In this document: positions 16,862-24,972 of the stretch, in pieces
How positions within the stretch are numbered: the first letter of the stretch is position 1
Layout: each line of letters opens with the position of its first letter
NCBI RefSeq assembly: GCF_020889685.1
Contig: NZ_JACMYO010000024.1
Span: 1 to 61,605 of the forward strand
Length of the DNA stretch: 61,605 nt
Origin: Bradyrhizobium oropedii
GTDB lineage: Bacteria > Pseudomonadota > Alphaproteobacteria > Rhizobiales > Xanthobacteraceae
Direction of reading: 5' to 3'
Position numbers and translations under genes: made by a program
The notes under the pieces: generated by a model
Seen by the model: the letters and a program-made list of their open reading frames with translations, nothing else
Database searches by the model: none
What the model was told of the DNA's origin: nothing

Positions 16862-17689
16862 ATGGCTATCAAGGATATGCTTTTGCCGCTCATTGGGAAC
16901 CCAAGCCCAAGATTAATTGCAGCGATCGCGAAATGCGTTAATGTGGCGGCGAGTTTCGACGCCGAGATCACTGCGCTGGCTGTCGAAGAGGATGTCTCTG
17001 TTCGGCCGCAAGTCATGATCTCGGCCGATTTCCCCGACGAGGTCAGAAGCACTACGGATGCGCAAGGCTTATTGAAAGCGTTCGATGCCGCCGTCGCCGA
17101 GGTCGGGGTGCGCAACGTACAGAGGGTTGCGCATTTGAGTGTGGGGGATGCCCCGAAACACCTTGCGCTATGCGCGCGCCCGAAGGATTTGTCGATTGTT
17201 CCGGTCAAGCCGGACGATGACCAAGCGGAAAGGGTCATCGAGGGATTGATTTTTCAATCAGGTCGACCGATTCTGTTGTGCCCGGAAGAACTCGCCGCCG
17301 AGCTGCCTGTCAACTTCGACCGGATTATCGTTGCCTGGGACCATAGCGCGCCGGCTGCAAGAGTCGTTGGCGATGCCCTGTCGATCCTGCGCCGTGCTCG
17401 CGATGTGCAGATCATCACAGCGACCGACGGCAACACCCTGGCGGAGCAGCAGTCGGGTGCGGCAGTGGTCCGCCATCTGGCCGAACATGGCATTAGCGCA
17501 AGCTTCGAAACGGTGCGGATTGATGGCAGTTCCGTCGGGAAGATACTCGAGGCGGAGGTCAAAGTTAGAGGCGCCGATCTCTTGGTCATGGGGGCCTACG
17601 GTCATTATCGGTTGAGCGAATGGCTCTGGGGCGGCGCGACCAAGACTATCATCGGGCGGCCACCTTGCTGGGTGATAATGTCGCATTGA
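16862..17689 (+). CDS. Universal stress protein, two-domain
   Basis: The 275-residue protein has the length of a tandem UspA protein. The C-terminal half is canonical: strand FDRIIVAWDHSAPAARVVGD, then the ATP-binding segment LLVMGAYGHYRLSEWLWGG, which fits G-x2-G-x9-G(S/T)-like spacing. The N-terminal half (IKDMLLPLIGNPSPRLIAAI) lacks that glycine motif and is probably structural. Usp proteins act in the cytoplasm during stress, often at low oxygen. The FixK-type box just upstream supports oxygen-responsive expression. It is a single-gene unit. Confidence 0.85.
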   Translation: MAIKDMLLPLIGNPSPRLIAAIAKCVNVAASFDAEITALAVEEDVSVRPQVMISADFPDEVRSTTDAQGLLKAFDAAVAEVGVRNVQRVAHLSVGDAPKHLALCARPKDLSIVPVKPDDDQAERVIEGLIFQSGRPILLCPEELAAELPVNFDRIIVAWDHSAPAARVVGDALSILRRARDVQIITATDGNTLAEQQSGAAVVRHLAEHGISASFETVRIDGSSVGKILEAEVKVRGADLLVMGAYGHYRLSEWLWGGATKTIIGRPPCWVIMSH

Positions 17690-17826
17690 AACGCTCGTCT
17701 CGGGCCGAGCAAGGGCGAAGCTCGATGTGGGACACCGCTGTGAATGGGTAGCCCGGACCATCCGGGACCGCGACTTCGGGTCTCAAACGTCGTGTTCTGC
17801 AATAGCGGCTGTCCGTCAACTTCTGC

Positions 17827-17890
17827 GCCTCGTTCGCAACCGAGATTGCGTGACGCTGCAATATGTCGCGAAGGGTCAGACTCGGAAATG
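17827..17890. repeat. Degenerate dispersed repeat, copy B
   Basis: The segment contains cgttcgcaaccgagattgcg and gctgcaatatgtcgcgaagg, matching copies A (16453-16524) and C (19418-19483) at about the same spacing. The surrounding 17690-18107 has no supported gene. Confidence 0.45.
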
Positions 17891-18107
17891 ATAGCCAATC
17901 GGGCCCGTGTCGGTTCTGTCCCTCCCAGCGGACGCGATCGCGCTGGTCACTCAGGTCAACTCGGGGCCATGTGTAGACATTCGCCGACTTCAGTCGATCA
18001 GCTTCATCGGCATGGGCAAGCGGCGCCGGGCGGAATCGTAATACCTAGCGCCTGCGGGGTTCTGAAGTTGATCACACCTTGGTCGGAACCTGCTCGGGCG
18101 TCCCTGA

Positions 18108-18329
18108 TCAGACGAGGAGGCTCGTAAAGAATCGTTCGGTGATCTTCTCAGTGACTGACGGCTCCTTCTCGTCAGAAGTGACGACGGTGACAAATTCGTT
18201 TTTGCAGTCCCAGCAGTGCCAAAGATCCTGGACTTCCTGCGGATTGACGCGTTCATGCCACTCGAGGTGAACTGCCCCAGAACCACACCGAGGGCATTTT
18301 TCGTGATTTGGTATTGAGACCGATGCCAT
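18108..18329 (-). CDS. Small zinc-ribbon protein (73 aa)
   Basis: A 73-residue protein with two CxxC knuckles, CPRCGSG at about residue 12 and WHCWDCKNEF at about 38, forming a zinc ribbon. The C-terminal third is acidic, then basic and hydrophobic (VTEKITERFFTSLLV). It lies 41 bases downstream of the hemerythrin-like gene on the same strand, so the two probably share a transcript driven by the FixK-type boxes. The exact role (redox sensing, nucleic-acid or protein binding) cannot be told from sequence. Confidence 0.7.
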   Translation of the reverse strand: MASVSIPNHEKCPRCGSGAVHLEWHERVNPQEVQDLWHCWDCKNEFVTVVTSDEKEPSVTEKITERFFTSLLV

Positions 18330-18370
18330 GTGGAACCTCCCTCGTTTCCCATATGCGGATGAAAGCTCGA

Positions 18371-18934
18371 CTAGTGTCGTTCTGCTTCAGCCTCTTGCTC
18401 CAACCGCAAGATATGCGCTCGTAGCGCACCGAACGTCTCTTCGGCCGCCTCGCTAAACAGCGGATCCTCGGGATTGGTCATCGCCGAAGCGATCTCCGTC
18501 CAATCTTGGGGCTCTAGAGCCTTGAGGGCGGCAGGAAAGAAATCGCGGTCTTCCATCATGATGTGAAGCCGCTGATGGTCAATGAACTCGCGAACGATGT
18601 TGTCCACATTTTGCCGAGGGATTTCCCGATCCGCCAGAACGCTATCGACCGCACGAGCGACACGGCGCAACCGCTCAGCTCCTTGCTGATGCTCACGTGC
18701 GAGATCGCCGACTTTCGCAGCCGCAGCGGGATCGCGAATGTTTAGCTTGGCAAAGATCAAGTCTTCCTGGGGATGATGATACACCTCCGGGTAAACTTCG
18801 AAATAGCTAACAATCGCGCGAATAACCTCGTAGTCGGGCCGGCCCCCGCGGTCAAAAATCTCTAGTTCACGCTCAAGGACAACGAGCAGCCTTTCAATGT
18901 TGCGATGCTCTTGGCTTAGAAGCTCAATGATCAT
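18371..18934 (-). CDS. Hemerythrin HHE-domain protein
   Basis: A 187-residue helical protein beginning MIIELLSQEHRNIERLL. The His/Glu iron-ligand pattern of hemerythrins is visible: EH10, YHHPQEDLIF, REHQQG and DHQRLHIMMED. A di-iron centre binding oxygen or NO is expected. The ATG at 18934 follows ggagg directly; the frame is open to 18970, but that part overlaps a FixK-type box and is unlikely to be coding. Two FixK-type boxes upstream and the co-transcribed zinc-ribbon gene point to oxygen- or NO-responsive control. Confidence 0.85.
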   Translation of the reverse strand: MIIELLSQEHRNIERLLVVLERELEIFDRGGRPDYEVIRAIVSYFEVYPEVYHHPQEDLIFAKLNIRDPAAAAKVGDLAREHQQGAERLRRVARAVDSVLADREIPRQNVDNIVREFIDHQRLHIMMEDRDFFPAALKALEPQDWTEIASAMTNPEDPLFSEAAEETFGALRAHILRLEQEAEAERH

Positions 18935-18956
18935 TGTAGCCTCCACGGATGAACCA

Positions 18957-18970
18957 TTGAGAAAATTCAA
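18957..18970. promoter_or_regulatory. Proximal FixK/FNR-type box before hemerythrin gene
   Basis: ttgagaaaattcaa is a perfect TTGA-N6-TCAA box, only 22 bases upstream of the ATG at 18934. If the distal box at 18997-19010 drives transcription, this box would overlap the start site, where a bound FNR-family protein would more likely repress. Confidence 0.5.
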
Positions 18971-18996
18971 TCTAGCCCGAAACGCAATGTCAGTTT

Positions 18997-19010
18997 TTGC
19001 GCTGGATCAA
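18997..19010. promoter_or_regulatory. Distal FixK/FNR-type box before hemerythrin gene
   Basis: ttgcgctggatcaa fits the FixK2-type pattern TTG(A/C)-N6-TCAA. Its centre is 40 bases from the proximal box, giving a predicted transcription start near 18962 on the minus strand. Confidence 0.55.
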
Positions 19011-19417
19011 ACCTGAGCCGAACGCGGTGTTTTCAATCTCCGAGCGCGCTATGTGACGCTTACCCGGCTCGCGGTTATGCCGCCGTGGCCTTGTAAATAT
19101 CCTCCGCCCCGGCGGTATGCATGCCTGCAGCGGTTTCGATCGCCTCCACACGCGCTGGGCGTCCTTTTCGGACGGCAGCTCTACGCCTCGCGAGGCAGGC
19201 AGGATCGCGCGGGCGGGCCCGGCTCATGGAAGGTAGCCCGTGGCAATCGCTTCCCACCGCGATCCAGCCGGTCAGTGAGGATCTGCCCGGATTCGTATGC
19301 CACCGTCAGGAGGCGCGTCTTGCAGACGGGAGGATTGGACGTTCGAGCGACCGACGTCCGCCTAGGGTCACGAGCGTCGCCCGCTGCAATAGATCGCGAC
19401 CTGTCGATTTCCGCTAT

Positions 19418-19483
19418 GCCCCGTTTGCGACCAAGTTCGTGTGGCACTGCAATAGGTCGCGAAGGGCCATATCCGGTCCTCAT
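19418..19483. repeat. Degenerate dispersed repeat, copy C
   Basis: The clearest copy of the family: ccccgtttgcgaccaagttc, then gcactgcaataggtcgcgaa and ccatatccgg. Shorter pieces of the same unit (gctgcaatagatcgcgac) precede it at about 19383. The 19011-19684 gap holds no supported gene. Confidence 0.45.
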
Positions 19484-19684
19484 AATGCGCAGGCGCAGAC
19501 GGCCGGTCTTCCTCCGGGATCGGAAAGACACGGCGTGCGGAGCAGTTGCCCGGCCCATGCGTTATTTCGACCTGGCGGCTAAGGTAGTGGGCCCTCCGGG
19601 GCGAGGCCGCTAGGCGCGCTTGCTACGCTTCGCCGTCTCGCACTGTTTGTTGCAGCCGGCATCGAGCCGCTTGCAGCGATTCCT

Positions 19685-20188
19685 TTATGCGGCTCGCCAT
19701 GGCGTCAACCGCGGAATCCAGCGCGGCACATTAGTCCGAAAGCTCTCGTACTCCGTGCCGAATGTTTGCTTGAGCGTCGGTTCTTCGTACATCACCACAA
19801 AGACATGAAAAAAAAGCCAGAGTAGCGCGCCGTACCAGAGGAGACGCCAGTCACCAAACAAAAGGGCCTGACCAAAAATGACTGCGACGACCGCGATGTA
19901 GATCGGATTTCGCACGTAGCGATAAAGGCCAGTCACTACGAGCTTTTGTGTCGGCGCGATCGGGGCGGGCGTCCCCAGCCCCTCCAGCGCAAAACGGGCA
20001 AATGATTCCGCAAGTCCGGGCACTCCGACGATGATCAATATACCGCCGAGGATGCGGGTTAGATCGACGCCGAAAAAAGCTGGCCGAAATTCCCACTGCG
20101 TGACCCACCAGGGGACGAAGCCTGCCAGCACCAACGGCGCAATGACGAAGAACAGAGCGGAGCCCAAGACGGCAATTGCTTTCGACAT
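19685..20188 (-). CDS. Isoprenylcysteine/phospholipid methyltransferase-like membrane protein
   Basis: A 167-residue protein with four hydrophobic helices (AIAVLGSALFFVIAPLVLAG, LTRILGGILIIVGVPGLAE, NPIYIAVVAVIFGQALLF, LLWYGALLWLFFHVFVVMY). It carries the family signature GLYRYVRNPIYIA with the downstream EEPTLKQTFGTEYESFRTN, the SAM and lipid binding region of ICMT/PEMT-type enzymes. These are inner-membrane methyltransferases; bacterial members mostly have unknown substrates. It is a single gene in a repeat-rich stretch with no operon partner. Confidence 0.82.
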   Translation of the reverse strand: MSKAIAVLGSALFFVIAPLVLAGFVPWWVTQWEFRPAFFGVDLTRILGGILIIVGVPGLAESFARFALEGLGTPAPIAPTQKLVVTGLYRYVRNPIYIAVVAVIFGQALLFGDWRLLWYGALLWLFFHVFVVMYEEPTLKQTFGTEYESFRTNVPRWIPRLTPWRAA

Positions 20189-20453
20189 TGCGTGCTCCCA
20201 CGACCCGACAAGAATAGTTTAGCAAATCACTTTCTGCTACGAGCATTGAACGCGGCTCCACAATTAGTTGTCGAGTTCTCTTCACCTCGCTTCTGATCTT
20301 CAGGCTGAGTTCCGGTATGGGTCATTTTGGACGGTTTCAGCGGAGATTGTCGGCTGGCCGATGTCCGCTTCTGCCCCGCAAGCGTCCCCTTGCGGGAAAC
20401 CACCTTGCCCTCGTCCAACTCGCATCTATCCGGATATGGCTGGCCGCGCGTTA
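20189..20453. other. Gap with repeat-like remnants
   Basis: No gene is supported. Short frames read like decayed dispersed-repeat peptides (for example ADVRFCPASVP on the plus strand), similar in flavour to the other degenerate repeats in this window. No terminator was recognised. Confidence 0.3.
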
Positions 20454-21176
20454 TCAGTTCACGCCCTTGGACCTCTTTGGCCGCACAATCCTCGTCAGCA
20501 TCGGAAAATGCTTGTTGCCGCCCGCGAACGGCGGAAACTGGACGAAGTCCGCGCGCATCCGCTTGATCACGTCGGAGCTCAGCGCGCGCGCAAGGGCTTG
20601 CGGGCTGTCGAACATCAGCCTGTTGCGCTGCATGTATTCGACCCGCTGCGACGGCAGCCGGTCGACCCAATCGATGCGCGTATAAATCTCGATCTGGCGG
20701 ACGCCGGGGAAGGTCCGCATGATCGACGGATGGTGCTCCAGATAGTGCAAATTCCAGGCATTCATATCGTCGGCCGGCCCGGGATAATGCACGAGGTAGC
20801 TGCACGGCGTGACCGTGCCGTTCGCATGCGTGGCGTCGTCGACCGGAAATGCGCGCGTCACCATCGCCTGATGCGTCACGTCCAATCCGGCGAGGCTCGG
20901 CAGTCCGCGACCTGCGGCAAGACCTGCGAGCACGCCACCGCGATCCATCGCCGCCTCGCACGCAAACAGGTTTAGAAATCGCAGTTGCAGCGCAAATACC
21001 GGCCCGGCGCCATCGGCCTTGTAGGGATGATCGACCGATTGCTCCAGCGGCGTAAACAGCAGGCCCTCGGCCATCGCCGGAATCGACCCCACCATGGCAG
21101 AAGCAGCCGCAAGATCGTCGGCTTCAATTCGCCGCTCGCCTGTCGGATCGGCGAACGTCATGAACAGCGAGATCAT
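20454..21176 (-). CDS. EthD-domain protein
   Basis: The 240-residue protein starts MISLFMTFADPTGERRIEAD. Its second half has an EthD-like dimeric alpha/beta barrel (SYLVHYPGPADDMNAWNLHY and LEHHPSIMRTFPGVRQIEIY, the HxP pattern of the family). EthD proteins accompany oxidative catabolism genes but their chemistry is mostly unknown. The start overlaps the thioesterase stop by 4 bases (ATGA). It is the last gene of the nitrilase-cupin-FAH-thioesterase unit. The frame is open far upstream, but that part is antisense-like shadow. Confidence 0.75.
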   Translation of the reverse strand: MISLFMTFADPTGERRIEADDLAAASAMVGSIPAMAEGLLFTPLEQSVDHPYKADGAGPVFALQLRFLNLFACEAAMDRGGVLAGLAAGRGLPSLAGLDVTHQAMVTRAFPVDDATHANGTVTPCSYLVHYPGPADDMNAWNLHYLEHHPSIMRTFPGVRQIEIYTRIDWVDRLPSQRVEYMQRNRLMFDSPQALARALSSDVIKRMRADFVQFPPFAGGNKHFPMLTRIVRPKRSKGVN

Positions 21177-21604
21177 GATGCCGCCATCTCCTCGCCGGCT
21201 TGCAGATGCGACATCAGCGCCGCGCGGACGTCGTCGGGCCAGGGTATCGCGTGATGATCGACCAGCGACGTCGCGGCAAGGATCTGGCGCGCGCGCCAGC
21301 GCAGGCCATCTGCGCCGGTGACGACGTGCGCCAGATGAAGCGACGCGCGGCCGATCTTGACGATGTGCAGGCCGAAGGTCAGGCGGTCGCCGAACTTCGA
21401 CGGCCGTGAGAAGTCGCAGGCCAGATGCACCGTCGGCGTCCCGATCTTGCGGACCGTGATCAGCTCCGGCCAGGAAAACCCGATCGTCGACCAGAACTCC
21501 TCGACCACGCCATTGAGGATGTTCAGGTAGGACGGGAAATAGGCGATCCCCGAGGGATCGCAGTCGCCGAACCTCAGCTCGCGATCGAACGAGAACGACG
21601 TCAT
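21173..21604 (-). CDS. Hotdog-fold acyl-CoA thioesterase (4HBT type)
   Basis: A 143-residue hotdog protein. The 4-hydroxybenzoyl-CoA thioesterase signature is clear: FGDCDPSGIAYFPSYLNILN, with the catalytic Asp in the DCDPSGIAY loop, followed by VEEFWSTIGFSW. Such enzymes release aromatic acids from CoA. It is coupled on both sides: its start shares one base with the FAH-family stop (TGATG), and its stop overlaps the EthD start. If IorAB makes anthraniloyl-CoA, this enzyme could free anthranilate, but that is inference. Confidence 0.85.
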   Translation of the reverse strand: MTSFSFDRELRFGDCDPSGIAYFPSYLNILNGVVEEFWSTIGFSWPELITVRKIGTPTVHLACDFSRPSKFGDRLTFGLHIVKIGRASLHLAHVVTGADGLRWRARQILAATSLVDHHAIPWPDDVRAALMSHLQAGEEMAAS

Positions 21605-22512
21605 CAGATCGCAACGACCGGGTGCCGGATGACGCCAACGCCATCGACGCCGGCCTCGACCACGTCACCGGGCCACAGCCACTCCTGCGGGCTCATGCCG
21701 GCACCGACGCCTTCGGGCGTTCCGGTCGCGATGATGTCGCCCGGCTCGAGCGTCATGCCCGACGAAATGTCGGCGATCAGGGTTGGAATATCGAAGATCA
21801 TGTATTTGGTGTTGGAGTCCTGCTTCATGACGCCGTTCTTGGTCAGCCAGAGCCGGAGATCATGCGGATCGGAAATCTCGTCCGCGGTCACGATGCAGGG
21901 ACCGAACGGCGCGTAAGTGTCCATGCCCTTGGAAAAGATCCACTGCCCGGCGCGGCGATTGTCGCGCGCGGAAATGTCGATCATGACGGAATAGCCGAAC
22001 ACGTGATCCATCGCCTTCTCGACCGGGATACGGGTTGCGGTCTTGCCGATGATGACGGCGAGCTCCACCTCCCAGTCGAGCTGCTTGGTCATGCCGGCAT
22101 TGTGCTGGATCGCCGCGCCCGGACCGATCACCGCGGTCGGCGGCTTGGAGAACACCACCGGCTGCTTCGGCAGGTCCTTGTCGGTGTCCAGGCTCTTGGC
22201 GGACTCCGCGACATGCGCGCGATAGTTCAGCCCGATGCCGAAGATGTTCTTGCGCGGGCGCGGGATCGGTGCCTGCAGCTTGACGTCCTCGATCGGAACG
22301 GCAGCGCCGGCCGGCAGGCGCCCGTTGGCACCGTCGAGGCATTCTTTCAACGCCGGCAGCAGCGTGACACCATGATCGATGAACGACAGCATGTCGGCCG
22401 GCCAGACCAGACCGCGTGACGCACCGAGCCGCTCGACATCGACCACCAATCCGTCGACGACAAGTCCAAGGCGGGCACCGCTCGGGCCCAAAGTGTAGGT
22501 GACAAGACGCAT
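21604..22512 (-). CDS. Fumarylacetoacetate hydrolase family protein
   Basis: A 302-residue FAH-superfamily enzyme. The C-terminal domain contains NIFGIGLNYRAHVAES, DWEVELAVIIGKTATRIPVE (metal-binding Glu), FGYSVMIDISARDNR, and the end motif ATGTPEGVGAGMSPQEWLWPGD. The family hydrolyses or decarboxylates beta-keto acids from ring cleavage, such as fumarylpyruvate in the gentisate pathway. Lying next to a gentisate-dioxygenase-like cupin fits such a role, as does coupling to the thioesterase. The exact substrate is unknown. Confidence 0.87.
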   Translation of the reverse strand: MRLVTYTLGPSGARLGLVVDGLVVDVERLGASRGLVWPADMLSFIDHGVTLLPALKECLDGANGRLPAGAAVPIEDVKLQAPIPRPRKNIFGIGLNYRAHVAESAKSLDTDKDLPKQPVVFSKPPTAVIGPGAAIQHNAGMTKQLDWEVELAVIIGKTATRIPVEKAMDHVFGYSVMIDISARDNRRAGQWIFSKGMDTYAPFGPCIVTADEISDPHDLRLWLTKNGVMKQDSNTKYMIFDIPTLIADISSGMTLEPGDIIATGTPEGVGAGMSPQEWLWPGDVVEAGVDGVGVIRHPVVAI

Positions 22513-22556
22513 GAAAGCTTGATCCGGTTGTTCGGGTTGAAAGCTGTGGGGAAATG

Positions 22557-23663
22557 TCAGGCCGCGACCGGCTGATGGCCGGCATTGTCGCCGTAAGCCT
22601 CTTCCCGGTAGAGGCCGAGCCCTTCGATGACGGGAAGATCATTGAAGCAGAACAGGCAGGCGTCCTCGCTTTCGGAGGCGTTGCCGTGCTCATGCCAGGC
22701 CCAGGACGGAACGCAGAAGATGTCGCGCTCCTGCCACTCGAACCGCTTGCCGCCGATCACGGAATAGCCGTGTCCTTTGGCGACCTGGTAGACGAAGCTT
22801 CCGGTGTGCCGGTGCGACCTGGTCTTCTCGCCCGGCCGCAGCATCTGCATGCTCGCGCCGATCGTCTGCATCACATGCCCGCCGGTGATCGGGTTGACGT
22901 AGTTCATGAGGATGCCGTCAAAGGGCGATCCGTCGGTCGCGGCGGCATATTTCCCGAGCGACTCGTAAGTCGACTCCCACTCATATTTGAACATCGGCGA
23001 ATAGCCGTTCGACCATCGCGAGTCCGCCGGCCGAAGGCCGGGATTGCCCCAGGTCTTGGTCATGTCGTCGACGGGATAGCCGGACTCCTCCTGCTGGATC
23101 TTCGGATGCACGACGAAGAAATTGGCCTCCAGCGCATTGACCAGCGGAATATCGAGCCCATCCTGCCAGATGCAGACCGAGCCGTTTGCCTCGACGCCAT
23201 GCTCGTGCCAGGTGCCGTTCGGCGTCAGCACGAAATCCCGCGCGCCGAGCGTCATCTTGTGACCGTCGACGATGGTGTAGGCGCCCGCTCCTTCCATGAT
23301 GAAGCGCAGGGCCGAGGCCGAGTGCGCGTGGGCCGAAGCCACTTCGCCCGGGTGCATCACCTGCAAGCCTGAATAGAGCCAGCCGACCGCGGCCGACACG
23401 TCGCGGCGACCGGGATTGTTGAGGTAGATCACCCGCCGTCCCGCCTTCTCCGGCGAGACCAGCTCCACCGAGCGCAGCACGTGCTCACGCAGATCGCTGT
23501 AGCGCCAGAGCACGGGAACGGACGCCGACTGCGGCTGCCACGGCTCGATCTTGTTGGCGACCGTCCACAGCGCGCCGGCCTCGAATTGCTCGAGATCCTT
23601 GTAATAGGCCTTGAGCTCCGGAGTATCCTCGACATTGGCCCGGCCGATGACGTTTTCGCTCAT
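22557..23663 (-). CDS. Bicupin ring-cleavage dioxygenase, gentisate 1,2-dioxygenase-like
   Basis: A 368-residue double-cupin protein. The first cupin holds the metal motif HAHSASALRFIMEGAGAYT; the second holds HRHTGSFVYQVAKGHGYSV and SWAWHEHGN. Size and order fit the gentisate, salicylate and 1-hydroxy-2-naphthoate dioxygenase family, which uses Fe(II) to cleave a ring with one hydroxyl or amino group beside a carboxylate. The ATG at 23663 follows ggaggacagg. A triple 15-base tandem repeat and a palindromic repeat separate it from the nitrilase gene, so it may have its own promoter. The true substrate (gentisate or an aminated analogue) is open. Confidence 0.85.
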   Translation of the reverse strand: MSENVIGRANVEDTPELKAYYKDLEQFEAGALWTVANKIEPWQPQSASVPVLWRYSDLREHVLRSVELVSPEKAGRRVIYLNNPGRRDVSAAVGWLYSGLQVMHPGEVASAHAHSASALRFIMEGAGAYTIVDGHKMTLGARDFVLTPNGTWHEHGVEANGSVCIWQDGLDIPLVNALEANFFVVHPKIQQEESGYPVDDMTKTWGNPGLRPADSRWSNGYSPMFKYEWESTYESLGKYAAATDGSPFDGILMNYVNPITGGHVMQTIGASMQMLRPGEKTRSHRHTGSFVYQVAKGHGYSVIGGKRFEWQERDIFCVPSWAWHEHGNASESEDACLFCFNDLPVIEGLGLYREEAYGDNAGHQPVAA

Positions 23664-23680
23664 CCTGTCCTCCAAGTCTT

Positions 23681-23725
23681 GTCTCATGACGTCCTATCTC
23701 GTGACGTCCTGTCTCATGCAGTCCT
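23681..23725. repeat. Three tandem 15-base repeats
   Basis: Units at 23681-23695 (gtctcatgacgtcct), 23696-23710 (atctcgtgacgtcct) and 23711-23725 (gtctcatgcagtcct) differ by two to four bases. They lie directly upstream of the cupin gene start and could be repeated binding sites or slippage. Confidence 0.6.
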
Positions 23726-23743
23726 GTCGCCACACTCACCGCT

Positions 23744-23861
23744 GTCGTCCTGGCGAAAGCCATGACCCATAGCCACCGCATTCGCGGTGAAAGGGATCGT
23801 GGCCCCGGATCGCTCGACAATGACCATTCGAGGTAATGGGTCCTGGTTTCGCCAGGACGAC
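23744..23861. repeat. Palindromic interspersed element, copy 1
   Basis: A 118-base element bounded by gtcctggcgaaagcc and its inverted counterpart (ggtttcgccaggac), each end forming a GAAA-loop hairpin. It matches copy 2 at 42962-43081 through most of its length, including aagggat and ggtaatgggtcctgg. This type of non-coding, hairpin-bounded element is frequent in Bradyrhizobium genomes. Confidence 0.7.
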
Positions 23862-23894
23862 GGTGAGGAGGGGTCGTTGGATCGACACATCCAA

Positions 23895-24923
23895 TCATTC
23901 CGTCCTGCCGGGAATTGACGCGAAGCTCGCTTGCTCCGCGGCTTCGGCTGTCAGGCGTTCGCCTTCCGCGAGGCCAAGCGGCGCCTGCGGACGGCGATTG
24001 ACCCGCAGATCGAAGATGTCGAACCGGTTATAATGCCCGACGATGTCATGCATCTGCTTCGGCTGGATGCATCGCTCGAGATCGATGTCGGCATAGACGA
24101 TGCCTTCATCGTCGATCAGCGGCTCGCCGACGAGACGGCCGTCCGGCCCGATCACCCCTGAGAATGCGCTCGACTTGCGCTGCAAGCGCGCCCGCGCATC
24201 GGGCACGACGGTCTGCATTGCCGCGATGATCTCCTCCGACACGGTCGAGCAGGAAACGATCGTGAAAATCTTTCCTTCGAAGGAATGGGCAATGGCGCGC
24301 AGCTTGATCGCCTCCGCCATGTCGTAGTCCGGCGGCGCGACCGGCAGCGAGATGTAGCTCGCAACGTGAACCAGCTCGCCCTGCCCCAACAATGCAAAGC
24401 GCGCCAGCGTGTTGGTGTTCTCGCCGCATGCGAGCCCGCCGAGGCGCCCGATCTCGGTCTCATAGACGCGCAGGCTCGACCCGTCGCCGCCGGTCCAGGT
24501 CAGCTTCTCGGCCCAGGTCGGCACCAGCTTGCGGTGTTTGCCGAGCAGCGTTCCGTCCGGACCGATGAAGACCAGCGTGTTGTAGAGCGCGCCGAGCGAC
24601 ACCGGGCTGCGCTCGTTGACGCCAAGCACGACGTAGCACCCGCTATCGCGCGCGGCCTTGCGGACAATGTCGATCTCGGGACCTGGGACCAGCACCGATG
24701 CCTTGACGAGCTTCTCGAACCAGGCGCTTCCGGTTACGGGATCGGTGATCCAGTTCCAATAGGGATAGCCGGGCACGAACACTTCGGGGAATGCGACCAG
24801 TCGCGCGCCGTTCGCCGCGGCTTCACGCACCAGTGAGGCGGCCTTGTCGGCGGTCGCGCTCGCATTGAGATAGACAGGAGAAGCCTGGACGGCGGCGGCT
24901 CTAAAGCGCGGCAGCTTCAGCAT
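23895..24923 (-). CDS. Nitrilase (carbon-nitrogen hydrolase)
   Basis: A 342-residue nitrilase-superfamily enzyme with the full catalytic triad: Glu47 in FPEVFVPGYPYW, Lys132 in KHRKLVPTWAEKLTW, and Cys166 in GLACGENTNTLARFAL. The CGENTN motif and length fit true nitrilases, which convert nitriles to acids plus ammonia, rather than amidases. It heads the leftward operon and is divergent from iorA across a 92-base region with strong palindromes. In this setting it could supply indole-3-acetate or another arylacetate from its nitrile, which is a suggestion only. Confidence 0.88.
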   Translation of the reverse strand: MLKLPRFRAAAVQASPVYLNASATADKAASLVREAAANGARLVAFPEVFVPGYPYWNWITDPVTGSAWFEKLVKASVLVPGPEIDIVRKAARDSGCYVVLGVNERSPVSLGALYNTLVFIGPDGTLLGKHRKLVPTWAEKLTWTGGDGSSLRVYETEIGRLGGLACGENTNTLARFALLGQGELVHVASYISLPVAPPDYDMAEAIKLRAIAHSFEGKIFTIVSCSTVSEEIIAAMQTVVPDARARLQRKSSAFSGVIGPDGRLVGEPLIDDEGIVYADIDLERCIQPKQMHDIVGHYNRFDIFDLRVNRRPQAPLGLAEGERLTAEAAEQASFASIPGRTE

Positions 24924-24972
24924 TGGCCCTACCCTGTCGCCGGCTCATCATCGTGGCGCAGCGTTGACTTAC

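Noticed and set aside
16230..20453. Possible CRISPR or mobile element in the repeat-rich region
   Set aside because: Repeats are few, diverged and irregularly spaced, with no spacers, cas genes, integrase or transposase.
21177..21668. Upstream extension of the EthD-domain frame
   Set aside because: It overlaps the thioesterase gene in another frame and is Arg-rich without domain features.
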